Assembly: GCA_947628125.1 (NCBI GenBank)
Contig: CANQYR010000001.1
Span: 1-35,473 of the forward strand
Origin: an uncultured Bacilli bacterium
GTDB lineage: Bacteria > Bacillota_I > Bacilli_A > RF39 > UBA660
Direction of reading: 5' to 3'
DNA: 35,473 bases
Numbering within the stretch: position 1 is the stretch's first letter; each line of letters starts with the position of its first letter. The position numbers and the translations under genes are program-made. Below are positions 1 to 7,171 of the stretch, in pieces. The notes under the pieces were generated by a model, which saw nothing but the letters and a program-made list of their open reading frames with translations, was not told where the DNA came from and ran no database searches.

Positions 1-968
1 TCCTTTCCATTATGATTACTTCGTTCTGCTTCATACATATATTTTGCTGTTATTAAACTTGAACTATATGCTACGGGAATTGTTCCCGTATTCCACTTTA
101 CACTCGATATCATATTCCTTGACGACTCTCTTATTCCTATATTTGCCCAATCAGGACATGTTTCTGTAGAATTACTAGAACTTTTATAACATAAGTTTGT
201 TCCGGTACGTCTATTTAAATATTCTTCATTTAACACTTTTTCTATATCGGCATCACTCCACTCATTTACTCCAGAACCTCCATTTACACTTGATAATGAA
301 CTATCCCACGAATAATTTTTTTCAAATTTGTCTCTTATTATCTTTATATGACTTCCTGTATTTCCATTTTCATCTTCTATATTATTCATTATTCCTATAA
401 TACGCCACGTCTCACAGGTACTCTTACTTGCCGCTTTTCCTGCTTCACAATTAAAATACACATAATTTTTTGGCGTTGCTCCAACAAATCTTAAATTTTT
501 ATCTTCTGTATCATCATATAATATCTCAGATGTTTCACCGGCTTTATAATACTTACAAGCTGCTCCATCTGGGTGCATTGCACAAGCACGAGCTTCTTCA
601 TCTCCAAAATATAATGTACAACTTGTTTTTGTTTTCTTTAAATTATACACTGATGGCACCCAATTTTCGCTATCCCATTTTACTGTCGCATCATTAGTGC
701 AACTTGAACCAATATACAAAACACCATCTTCTTTTAAAGGCAAATTATCAAGTTTTTGATCACCATTATAAAATGCAAATTCGATGTCGCCTTTTCCGCC
801 ACTCATTTTTAATTTGCCATTTATTATTCTAAATGTTGCTCTATCTTGGTATCTTGCATAACTTTGATATACAAATAAAATTAGTAGTATGATACATAAG
901 CCACTTAAAGCAAAGAAAGCAATTTTACTTTTTCTTAACTCTTTATTTTCATATTTTTTAAGTTTCAT
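1..968 (-). CDS. Membrane-anchored extracellular protein, 5' part only
   Basis: An open frame starts at ATG 966-968 and runs off the window edge, with about 322 codons visible and no internal stop. The N-terminus is basic (MKLKKYENKELRKSK), followed by one hydrophobic segment at about residues 16-34, then a Cys-containing outer region with a TWRIIG-like stretch (ETWRIIGIMNN). I recognise this only as a type of large surface protein common in uncultured gut Firmicutes; its function is unknown. The SD AGGGTGA (974-980) lies 5 nt before the ATG. The promoter contains an 11-G tract (see that entry), so expression may switch on and off. The segment lacks a prepilin cleavage motif, so it is not an obvious pilin. 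Being a gene is near certain; the role is not assignable. Confidence 0.85.
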   Translation of the reverse strand, partial: MKLKKYENKELRKSKIAFFALSGLCIILLILFVYQSYARYQDRATFRIINGKLKMSGGKGDIEFAFYNGDQKLDNLPLKEDGVLYIGSSCTNDATVKWDSENWVPSVYNLKKTKTSCTLYFGDEEARACAMHPDGAACKYYKAGETSEILYDDTEDKNLRFVGATPKNYVYFNCEAGKAASKSTCETWRIIGIMNNIEDENGNTGSHIKIIRDKFEKNYSWDSSLSSVNGGSGVNEWSDADIEKVLNEEYLNRRTGTNLCYKSSSNSTETCPDWANIGIRESSRNMISSVKWNTGTIPVAYSSSLITAKYMYEAERSNHNGK

Positions 969-991
969 ATAGGTCACCCTATTATTCTTAT

Positions 992-1019
992 AACATACTA
1001 CCCCCCCCCCCTGTGTCTA
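992..1019 (-). promoter_or_regulatory. Promoter with an 11-G tract in its spacer (probable phase-variable promoter)
   Basis: On the minus strand, TAGACA (1014-1019, 5 of 6 matches to TTGACA) is followed by a 16-bp spacer and TATGTT (992-997, 4 of 6 to TATAAT). The spacer is CA, then eleven G, then TAG. One extra G would give the optimal 17 bp. The start codon of the surface-protein gene is about 24 nt downstream. The -10 is weak, so the exact assignment is inferred. Confidence 0.6.
1001..1011. repeat. Homopolymer C11 (G11 on the coding strand)
   Basis: Eleven consecutive C on the plus strand, in a region that is otherwise strongly AT-rich. Tracts of this kind change length by polymerase slippage. 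It sits upstream of a surface-protein gene. Its exact length is also the kind of value that sequencing gets wrong. Confidence 0.95.
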
Positions 1020-1020
1020 T

Positions 1021-1050
1021 AAAAAATAAAAGAACCTTTACAGGCCCTTT
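1021..1050 (-). terminator. Intrinsic terminator of the thioredoxin-fold gene
   Basis: On the minus strand an 8-bp stem (1043-1050 with 1029-1036, including two G-U pairs) with a 6-nt loop is followed by a T-rich run (1021-1028). It overlaps the stop codon of the gene at 1049-1597. Confidence 0.7.
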
Positions 1051-1597
1051 ACTTATTTTTCTTCTTCTTTGGCTTTGGTTCTGATCTTGCCGCAATGACA
1101 AAGACAAACAAAAGCGCAACTATACCTAAAACAATAAACAATGGAATTAATAAAGGCGTCTTTGACTCTTCCTCAAACAAGAGCTCCCCATTATTACCAA
1201 CAATATCAGCAATTGGACTTACAAAATCCTCATCCATAGATGTTTCCTTAATTGTTGTCTTTATTCTCTCACCACTACTGCTACCAAAACCTAAAAAAGT
1301 TTCATCACCAATAATAATGTATGGAACACCAGAAGTATCTTCCTCATCCATTTTTTTAGCAACTTCATCATACAAATCAGAATAAGCTGGATACTTAACT
1401 ACATCCAAATTCCTAACTTCAAATAAATCCTTATACTCACTATCACTTTTCAAATTTTCTAAAAATTTCTTAGCATCTTGACAATGAGGACAAGTCTCCC
1501 TTGAAAATAAATACACAGTTACCTTCTTCGCACTAGCAAAAACTGGCATCAAAAACATAACTGCCAAAACAAAAAACCATATAAATTTATTTTTCAT
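1049..1597 (-). CDS. Membrane-anchored thioredoxin/glutaredoxin-fold protein
   Basis: 182 aa. Signal-like hydrophobic N-terminus (residues 5-23), then a thioredoxin fold: beta strand KVTVYLFSRETC, a CPHC redox motif (C36, C39) and the cis-proline loop SGVPYII (P92). A C-terminal membrane segment (about 148-170) ends in a Lys-rich cytoplasmic tail (KPKKKKNK). It should sit on the outer face of the membrane and act in thiol-disulfide exchange; the partner is unknown. The start follows SD AAGGTG and a strong promoter (1621-1649). It has its own terminator, so it is monocistronic. The fold is clear; whether it is an oxidase, reductase or isomerase is not. Confidence 0.85.
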   Translation of the reverse strand: MKNKFIWFFVLAVMFLMPVFASAKKVTVYLFSRETCPHCQDAKKFLENLKSDSEYKDLFEVRNLDVVKYPAYSDLYDEVAKKMDEEDTSGVPYIIIGDETFLGFGSSSGERIKTTIKETSMDEDFVSPIADIVGNNGELLFEEESKTPLLIPLFIVLGIVALLFVFVIAARSEPKPKKKKNK

Positions 1598-1620
1598 TAC
1601 TACACCTTCTTACCTAATTA

Positions 1621-1649
1621 ATTATAAAATATATATTTATAAAAGACAA
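1621..1649 (-). promoter_or_regulatory. SigA-type promoter of the thioredoxin-fold gene
   Basis: TTGTCT (1644-1649), a 17-bp spacer, and a perfect TATAAT (1621-1626), 23 nt before the start codon. Confidence 0.8.
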
Positions 1650-1666
1650 GCAAAAAATTTTTCCCA

Positions 1667-1986
1667 TTAAATTAAATTTAACAATAGACCAAGCAAATAC
1701 GCTGCTGCATTTGATATAAACGATATTTTAAAAGATTTTTGCCAATTTATTTCTAATAAATATTTATAAATATAACTTTCCACCATAATAATTCTAAAAA
1801 TGCCAAAACAATATCCTTATATTCAAAAAAATATATAATATTATAAATATATACCACTAACGGATTCGTAAGCATATTTACTAATAAAACAGGTATAAAT
1901 ACGTTTCTTTTTATACATAACAATTTAACAATTACATATTCTATAACTACCGTTAGTAAAAACGATACAACTAAACTACTTATCAT
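1667..1986 (-). pseudogene. Small multi-spanning membrane protein with a frameshift
   Basis: The frame from ATG 1984-1986 gives 77 aa and ends at TAG 1753-1755 with an odd tail (WWKVIFINIY). At about 1784-1795 the next frame takes over smoothly: MVESYIYKYLLEINW, then a further hydrophobic helix with AAAYLLGLLL, ending at TAA 1667-1669. Joined, this makes a protein of about 106 aa with four hydrophobic segments, including the motif VNMLTNPLVV. One missing base near GAATTATTATGG would explain it. No classical slippery heptamer is visible, so a mutation or assembly error is likelier than programmed frameshifting. The start overlaps the upstream gene's stop (ATGA), so it belongs to the MFS operon. 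Function unknown. Confidence 0.7.
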
Positions 1987-2207
1987 TTCTTCTTTTTAAT
2001 TACTTTTCTTATAATAATTACTGAACAAATGACAATACTTAATACTAATAACCCAATAAGAATATAATGTAAAGGACTATTATTTACCTTCCCACCATAA
2101 AATTCACCCGAATCCGGATCAATCCATACAACATCTGCTAAACACGTTTTATAAAAAACTAAACAAAATAAAAAAACTAACATAAAAACATTTTTAATTT
2201 TTTTCAT
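1983..2207 (-). CDS. Small secreted or anchored protein in the MFS operon
   Basis: 74 aa. Signal peptide (residues 5-24, ending around CLA-DV), a short outer segment with VWIDPDSGEFYGG, one membrane helix (about 47-67) and a KKKK tail. It overlaps the upstream MFS gene by 14 bp and the downstream frameshifted gene by 4 bp (ATGA), so the three are translationally coupled. I do not recognise the family. The topology suggests a small partner exposed outside the membrane. Confidence 0.7.
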   Translation of the reverse strand: MKKIKNVFMLVFLFCLVFYKTCLADVVWIDPDSGEFYGGKVNNSPLHYILIGLLVLSIVICSVIIIRKVIKKKK

Positions 2208-3225
2208 TACTAAATTCTCCTTTCAAATATAATTTATACGCGATGAAAAAGGCTAACATAGCAAACATAACACTTCCCACCAAAATAAAATTATTAATAG
2301 TTATATTTATAAAACCAATTAAAAAACCTATAAACAAAAACATCGTATTTAACCCAACCGCACACGCGATTTTTTTAGAAAGCGTATTTTCCAAAATAGT
2401 TAACGTAATTGCCATTGGCATATTAAATAATAAAATTCCAATATATGCAAACATATGAATATTATAGCCAAGAACTAAACATATCGCGGACAAGAAAAAA
2501 GATCCTAAAGCAACTTTTAATAAACCTAATCTATCAGCCAAAAAACCTCCCAATGCCTTGCCAAGCACCATCGATATTGCATATATAAGCCCTAAAACAA
2601 AAGTATTTTTCCAACTATATACAACCTTAATACCCAAAATAGATCTCACTATAATTGACAAACCAATAAAAATAACTATTAATAATACCCTAGAATTATC
2701 TAACTTGTTTTCTAAATCCTCTTTCATAATTACTTCTTGCTTTTGAACAAAAAACAACAAACATATCGCTAAAAAAATTAAAAAAGTTGCCAAAGTTGTA
2801 TGACCATAAAACATTGTTCCTAAAAATATTCCTAAAGCACCCGGCGCGACAAATAAACCATTTAAAAAAGCCTTTTTCTCTGATACACTATAAATATTAA
2901 CCCCGCCTTCTAAATGAAATAAAGCATTGCCTATTCCCACAACCATCGCTAATAAATAAGCATTAAAATTAATTAAATAACATAAACCTATTAAACATAA
3001 CCCAATTATAGAAATATACTTGTAAACCTTAAATTTATCTAATATATATCCAAGTGGTACTTGAAAAGCAAAAGCAAAAAAATTATATATAATCATTGCT
3101 ATTAAAAATTGATTATCTGTATAAACAAAATAAGGCAACCTACCTAATATAAAAGCTGTACAGCCAAAATCAACTATAAAATGACATAAACTATAAATTA
3201 ATATAAAGCTTGTTTTCTTTTTCAT
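2194..3225 (-). CDS. Major facilitator superfamily transporter
   Basis: 343 aa with about 11-12 hydrophobic segments. It has an MFS-like loop (VPLGYILDKFK, the GxLaDrxg motif-A position) repeated in the second half as LGGFLADRLG. The segment NALFHLEGG followed by FVAPGALGIFLG recalls the fosmidomycin-resistance-like branch of the MFS. At 343 aa it is slightly shorter than usual (380-420). The substrate cannot be told. It is the first gene of an operon with two tiny membrane proteins and has a good promoter (3252-3280) and SD AAAGGAG. Confidence 0.85.
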   Translation of the reverse strand: MKKKTSFILIYSLCHFIVDFGCTAFILGRLPYFVYTDNQFLIAMIIYNFFAFAFQVPLGYILDKFKVYKYISIIGLCLIGLCYLINFNAYLLAMVVGIGNALFHLEGGVNIYSVSEKKAFLNGLFVAPGALGIFLGTMFYGHTTLATFLIFLAICLLFFVQKQEVIMKEDLENKLDNSRVLLIVIFIGLSIIVRSILGIKVVYSWKNTFVLGLIYAISMVLGKALGGFLADRLGLLKVALGSFFLSAICLVLGYNIHMFAYIGILLFNMPMAITLTILENTLSKKIACAVGLNTMFLFIGFLIGFINITINNFILVGSVMFAMLAFFIAYKLYLKGEFSNEKN

Positions 3226-3251
3226 TACTACTCCTTTGATTAACTAATATA

Positions 3252-3280
3252 CTTATATCATAAATATTAAGACCTTACAA
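3252..3280 (-). promoter_or_regulatory. SigA-type promoter of the MFS operon
   Basis: TTGTAA (3275-3280), a 17-bp spacer and TATAAG (3252-3257), 26 nt upstream of the MFS start codon. Confidence 0.75.
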
Positions 3281-3328
3281 TAATTATAAAAAACAAACGT
3301 AAAGACATCAGGGGCATCCAAAATATAC

Positions 3329-3357
3329 TTGCAATTTTAAAAACTTTATTATATAAT
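3329..3357 (+). promoter_or_regulatory. SigA-type promoter of tRNA-Arg
   Basis: TTGCAA (3329-3334), 17 bp, TATAAT (3352-3357), 20 bp before the mature tRNA 5' end. Confidence 0.8.
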
Positions 3358-3377
3358 CATATTGCCTTTTGAAAAAC

Positions 3378-3454
3378 GCACCCATAGCTCAATTGGATAG
3401 AGCGTTAGACTACGGATCTAAAGGTTAGGGGTTCGACTCCCTTTGGGTGCACCA
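3378..3454 (+). tRNA. tRNA-Arg (anticodon ACG)
   Basis: Full cloverleaf: acceptor GCACCCA/TGGGTGC, D stem GCTC/GAGC, anticodon stem TTAGA/TCTAA around loop CTACGGA (anticodon ACG, read as ICG), T stem closing loop TTCGACT, and an encoded CCA end (3452-3454). It decodes CGU/CGC/CGA. Confidence 0.97.
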
Positions 3455-3461
3455 TTTTTTA

Positions 3462-3490
3462 TTCACAATCGAAAAAAATTGTGATATACT
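3462..3490 (+). promoter_or_regulatory. Promoter of tRNA-Pro
   Basis: TTCACA (3462-3467), 17 bp, TATACT (3485-3490), 11 bp before the mature tRNA-Pro. An inverted repeat TCACAAT/ATTGTGA lies over the -35 and the spacer. Confidence 0.6.
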
Positions 3491-3501
3491 ATCTATGTAA
3501 C

Positions 3502-3578
3502 CGAGAAGTAGCACAATTTGGTAGTGCACTTGGTTTGGGACCAAGGGGTTGCAGGTTCAAATCCTGTCTTCTCGACCA
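3502..3578 (+). tRNA. tRNA-Pro (anticodon TGG)
   Basis: Cloverleaf with acceptor CGAGAAG/CTTCTCG, D stem GCAC/GTGC, anticodon stem CTTGG/CCAAG around loop TTTGGGA (anticodon TGG), T loop TTCAAAT and an encoded CCA end (3576-3578). It reads CCN proline codons by wobble. Confidence 0.97.
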
Positions 3579-3591
3579 GTTAAGATTATAA

Positions 3592-3614
3592 AAAGCCCTA
3601 CAAAATAGGACTTT
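3592..3614. terminator. Bidirectional terminator between tRNA-Pro and the PgsA-HD gene
   Basis: AAAGCCCTA and TAGGACTTT form a 9-bp stem with one mismatch and a 5-nt loop. There is a T run on each side (plus strand 3612-3618; minus strand through the A run at 3591-3594), so it can serve both convergent transcripts. Confidence 0.8.
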
Positions 3615-3626
3615 TTTTATATAAAA

Positions 3627-4637
3627 TTAATCATCAGAATTTTTAAATATCTTATATAACATTATAGGATGCAAAACAAAATCAATACTATCTGCCTTAT
3701 CAATTAATGTCAAAAGCCAAGCCTCCCTACTCCTTGGTATTTTTTTATTAACCGGAAACATATGCGTTTCCATTATACTCATAATCTTCGGCGTAATTCG
3801 CTTGCCATAATACTTCTTAGCATTTAAAACCGCCTCATGCGCATGCGTAAAAGCATGCATCTGTAAAAAAGGTTTTTTCTCCTTGTTATATTGCCAAGGC
3901 TCAAGATAAAAATCATGAAGTAACCCCGCAATAGTCAAACTTTTATAATCCAACTTCAAACGCTTAGCAATCTTAAAACAATCATAAGAAACCCGCAAAG
4001 TATGCTCATACACACTCTCATTAATATGATGCGGATAACTCTTTCGCTTAATAAATTCCTGATGAACAACAAAAGGCTCAATAATATTGTAAAATTCTAC
4101 ATAATCCCCAAAAACATCTTTACTGTTTTTTTTTAGCCTCACATAAAATAATACATAACTTAATAAAGTCAAAGCCTGAAATAATAAAGTAACAATTGCC
4201 AAAATATTTACCAAAACCATCACATTTGGCCACAAAATACTAGCAAACCCCACTAAAATAGTAACAAAAATTACCCACGTCTTTAATTTACCAATCAACA
4301 AACTATTTACTATCCTCATCCTTTGATAAACATACAAATTGAAAAAAGCAATCAATAACTCTAAAATAAATATGTACATATACACTTGCCTATTAAAAAC
4401 CAAAAACAAAAGAAGCCCAATAGCTGTAACCTTATCAGCTACAACATCCAAAAAAGCCCCAAAATCACTAGTCGCGTGCCACTTCCTTGCTAAAAAGCCA
4501 TCCAAAGCATCCGTTAAAAAAACAATTGCCCCTACAACTAAAAGGCCAAAAATCTTTTGCTTAAAAGCCAAAAATAACATTAAAGGTAACATTAACAAAC
4601 GACTAATAGTTAAAATATTCGGAATATATTTTTTCAT
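3627..4637 (-). CDS. CDP-alcohol phosphatidyltransferase (PgsA-like) fused to an HD-domain phosphohydrolase
   Basis: 336 aa. Residues 1-165 are a multi-helix membrane domain with the complete CDP-OH-P signature D-x2-DG-x2-AR-x8-G-x3-D-x3-D (D43, D46, G47, A50, R51, G60, D64, D68). That signature is typical of phosphatidylglycerophosphate synthase, which makes PGP from CDP-diacylglycerol and glycerol-3-phosphate. Residues about 200-320 form a soluble HD domain: H212, H241-D242 (LLHDF), H265, H267, H292 (METHMF) and D313 (DKADSI). PgsA is normally about 180-200 aa and has no such domain. A phosphatase acting on PGP is an attractive guess but only an inference; HD domains also act on nucleotides. 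It lies 4 bp downstream of a MurJ-like flippase and ends at a bidirectional terminator. Confidence 0.88.
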   Translation of the reverse strand: MKKYIPNILTISRLLMLPLMLFLAFKQKIFGLLVVGAIVFLTDALDGFLARKWHATSDFGAFLDVVADKVTAIGLLLFLVFNRQVYMYIFILELLIAFFNLYVYQRMRIVNSLLIGKLKTWVIFVTILVGFASILWPNVMVLVNILAIVTLLFQALTLLSYVLFYVRLKKNSKDVFGDYVEFYNIIEPFVVHQEFIKRKSYPHHINESVYEHTLRVSYDCFKIAKRLKLDYKSLTIAGLLHDFYLEPWQYNKEKKPFLQMHAFTHAHEAVLNAKKYYGKRITPKIMSIMETHMFPVNKKIPRSREAWLLTLIDKADSIDFVLHPIMLYKIFKNSDD

Positions 4638-4641
4638 TATC

Positions 4642-6273
4642 CTACTCCTTTATTTTTTGCCTAAAATTCTTAATATCCTTCAAACTATTTATATACGGTA
4701 TTGCCTTTAACTTTAACATACACGCAAAATAAATAACCATTCCAACAAGCGCATAAACACCACAAATGAAAATACTATACATCCTACTACCACCACTAAT
4801 AGGTAATAAAATATTTAATAAACATAAACCTAAAACCATAACCCCACACGCTAAAACAGTTTTCAAAAGAACCTTAAAAGTCTTAAAATAATTAATACCA
4901 TAACACCTATTTAACTGCCAAAGCAAAAACAAAATCGTCGCACTTTGACTTATTAAACTTGCTACCGATGAACCATAATAAGCCTTTAACCCCAATGAAT
5001 TAAATAAATTTATCATCGGCACATTCAAACAAAGCTTAATAACAAAACCAATAAATAACGAACCAAAAGATAACTTAGTATTATTCATAATCTGAGCACT
5101 ATCAACCAAAACCGATTGAAAAGATAAAGTTATCCCTAAAAATATATAAATTCTAAACAAAGAAACCCCAATCTCATCATAACCATAAAAAGCATTCCAA
5201 ACCGGATAAGACAAAAAAGATAAACCAACCGTCATTGGAATCGTTAATATAACCAAAACCATCAAAGCACTATTGATCTTTTTCCCAACATCCTTAAAAT
5301 CCTTCTTCACAAAACTAGGCATAATATTAGGAATCAAACTAGCTGTAATACCAATACTAATTGAAATAACAATCATATTTAACTTCGAAGCCCAAGTTGA
5401 AATAACCCCAATTACATTCTCAGCATCTAAAACAGGATAACCTAAATTAGTCAAAGTCCTTACAATCGTAAACAAATCAACCACACTATATGAAGACTTA
5501 ACAATATCAATTAAAACAAAAGGCATCGCATAAAAAACAATCTTCTTAAACAAACTTTTATTACTTACCTTTTTCTCCTCTAAAGACTCTTCCTTTACAA
5601 TCTTAAACTTACTCTTATTCTTAGAAAGCTTATAACTAACATAAAAATACGCCACAAGTGCCCCAATACTAGCCCCTAAAACAGCCACCGAAACAGATGC
5701 AGTAAGTCCTAAATTAAAAACCTTCAAAGCTAAAAAACTACCCAAAACAACAATAATTACCCGCACTAACTGCTCAATAACCGCCGATAACTGACTAGGA
5801 AGCATATACTTATGACCCTGCAAATAACCCCTTTTAACACTTAAAATAGGAACCACAAGCAAAGCCGTTGAAATAAACCTTATGACCATCGCAATACTTT
5901 CCACACTATTGCCGTCTACCTCATCGCCCTTAATCATAAAAGCAATATCCTTAGCAAAAACAAACATCAAAATAAAGCCAATTAAACCTAATAAAACCAA
6001 ACACCTTGATCCCATCTTATAAGCTCGCTCTTTTAAATGCTGCATATCTAAAGCATTATACTCACTAATAAGCTTACTAATCGCCGTTGGAATACCAACC
6101 GTTGATAAACTTAAAAAAATAGAATATATTTCATAAGCATAACTATATAAAGCTCCGCCTTGATTGCCAATAATATCATAAAAAGGAATAACATATATTA
6201 AACCTAATATCTTACAAATTATAACACTTGCCGTTGCAATAAAAGCACCTTCTATAAAACTTGTCTTCTTCAA
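4642..6273 (-). CDS. MurJ/YtgP-type lipid II flippase (MATE-like, SpoVB family)
   Basis: About 543 aa with some 14 membrane helices. The N-terminus matches the YtgP/SpoVB pattern (GAFIATASVIICKILGLIY, then IGNQGGALYSYAY and VGIPTAISKLISEYNA). The family moves lipid-linked peptidoglycan precursors across the membrane; SpoVB is the spore-cortex member. I chose the TTG start at 6271-6273. The in-frame ATG at 6286-6288 lies between the -10 box and the expected transcription start, so it would not be in the mRNA. GGTGGTG just before the TTG can act as SD. It is cotranscribed with the PgsA-HD gene, which links cell-wall precursor flipping with phospholipid synthesis. Confidence 0.88.
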   Translation of the reverse strand: MKKTSFIEGAFIATASVIICKILGLIYVIPFYDIIGNQGGALYSYAYEIYSIFLSLSTVGIPTAISKLISEYNALDMQHLKERAYKMGSRCLVLLGLIGFILMFVFAKDIAFMIKGDEVDGNSVESIAMVIRFISTALLVVPILSVKRGYLQGHKYMLPSQLSAVIEQLVRVIIVVLGSFLALKVFNLGLTASVSVAVLGASIGALVAYFYVSYKLSKNKSKFKIVKEESLEEKKVSNKSLFKKIVFYAMPFVLIDIVKSSYSVVDLFTIVRTLTNLGYPVLDAENVIGVISTWASKLNMIVISISIGITASLIPNIMPSFVKKDFKDVGKKINSALMVLVILTIPMTVGLSFLSYPVWNAFYGYDEIGVSLFRIYIFLGITLSFQSVLVDSAQIMNNTKLSFGSLFIGFVIKLCLNVPMINLFNSLGLKAYYGSSVASLISQSATILFLLWQLNRCYGINYFKTFKVLLKTVLACGVMVLGLCLLNILLPISGGSRMYSIFICGVYALVGMVIYFACMLKLKAIPYINSLKDIKNFRQKIKE

Positions 6274-6290
6274 TTTGCACCACCACATCT

Positions 6291-6319
6291 ATTATATAGA
6301 TTTTTAATAGCTTTGGCAA
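6291..6319 (-). promoter_or_regulatory. SigA-type promoter of the flippase/PgsA-HD operon
   Basis: TTGCCA (6314-6319), 17 bp, TATAAT (6291-6296). The expected +1 near 6284 places the ATG at 6286-6288 upstream of the transcript and supports the TTG start at 6273. Confidence 0.8.
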
Positions 6320-6332
6320 ATATTTTATTTGC
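6316..6332. repeat. Perfect 17-bp inverted repeat over the -35 box
   Basis: GCAAATA-TTT-TATTTGC. It overlaps the -35 of the flippase promoter and the stop codon of the upstream gene. No T run follows on the minus strand, so it is a poor intrinsic terminator. It could be an operator or an mRNA 3'-end hairpin. Confidence 0.7.
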
Positions 6333-6558
6333 TACGTGTAAATTCTACTAAAACCACATCCTGTCCAATTTTTTTAATATCCTGATAAGTTATCTCTACC
6401 TCTTCCTTAAAATGAAAAAAATAAAACAACCTTTTAGGCTCCACAATAAAATGCAAAATCATACCATCATCACTTACCATTGCATCAACAATTCTCCCCA
6501 GCCTTTTACCATCAAAAACATTAACAATATCCTTTTTTTGTAACTCCGATAATGTCAT
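6325..6558 (-). CDS. YlmC/YmxH-family PRC-barrel protein
   Basis: 77 aa. The pattern (M)TLSELQKKDIVNVFDGKRLG at the start, and a second half with EITYQDIKKIGQDVVLVE, matches the short PRC-barrel proteins of the YlmC/YmxH family, which is widespread in spore-forming Firmicutes. The biochemical role is unknown. It is the last gene of the hemW-(unknown)-GDPD-ylmC run, 8 bp after the GDPD gene, with SD AGGGGGA. A palindrome sits at its 3' end. Confidence 0.85.
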   Translation of the reverse strand: MTLSELQKKDIVNVFDGKRLGRIVDAMVSDDGMILHFIVEPKRLFYFFHFKEEVEITYQDIKKIGQDVVLVEFTRSK

Positions 6559-6566
6559 ATTTCCCC

Positions 6567-7163
6567 CTAACTAACCTTATCCGTAATCAAAAAAACATCT
6601 TCAATATCATAACTGCTTTTCTTATGAATACCATAAATAAAAACCTCTTTATCCAAATTTTGAAAAAACACTTTCAACTTTTCCGAATAAACCGCCTCCA
6701 ATAAACAAATAAAATCATAACCATCATAAGAAGACTCACTATTTAAAACATAATTTAAAACCCCAAGCTTATAACTATGCTTTAAATTACCTAACCTTTT
6801 AATAACCTGATTATAAAAACTCATACAATAAATACGCTTACTACAATACTTTTCTAAAACCTTATTTAACTTATCACAATCAACATTCATTTCCTTTAAC
6901 TCTAATAAAAAAATCTTCTTACTATCTAAAGATAAAACCTCATCTAACCTTGGCAATAATAAATCACTATACTTACTTAAAGATATCACCTTACCCTTAT
7001 AAAAAGGTCCATGACAAATAACAAAAACCCCATCCAAACTTGTCCTAACATCACACTCAAAACCACCATACAAAGGATCTAAAATAGCCAAAGAAAAAGC
7101 CAAAAGCGAATTTTCTAAAGCCCCATTTTTCTTCAAACCCCTATGGGCTATTAAATTTTCCAT
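6567..7163 (-). CDS. Glycerophosphodiester phosphodiesterase (GDPD family)
   Basis: 198 aa. It hydrolyses glycerophosphodiesters to glycerol-3-phosphate and an alcohol. The family motif is clear: LIAHRGLKKNGALENSLLAF (the HR pair and EN), FECDVRTSLDG (metal-binding E and D) and ICHGPF (second catalytic His). It is shorter than the usual 230-250 aa but reaches the C-terminal strand. There is no signal peptide, so it is cytoplasmic. It lies 8 bp downstream of a small anchored protein and 8 bp upstream of the ylmC-type gene. Confidence 0.88.
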   Translation of the reverse strand: MENLIAHRGLKKNGALENSLLAFSLAILDPLYGGFECDVRTSLDGVFVICHGPFYKGKVISLSKYSDLLLPRLDEVLSLDSKKIFLLELKEMNVDCDKLNKVLEKYCSKRIYCMSFYNQVIKRLGNLKHSYKLGVLNYVLNSESSYDGYDFICLLEAVYSEKLKVFFQNLDKEVFIYGIHKKSSYDIEDVFLITDKVS

Positions 7164-7171
7164 ACTACATA

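Noticed and set aside
197..697. Plus-strand ORFs over the surface-protein gene
   Set aside because: They are antisense shadows of the longer minus-strand gene; composition is His/Leu/Tyr-biased and they lack SD sites.
1..968. Surface protein as a substrate of the A24 peptidase (pilin)
   Set aside because: Its N-terminus has no prepilin cleavage motif (Gly followed by FTLIE-like); the hydrophobic segment is an ordinary anchor.
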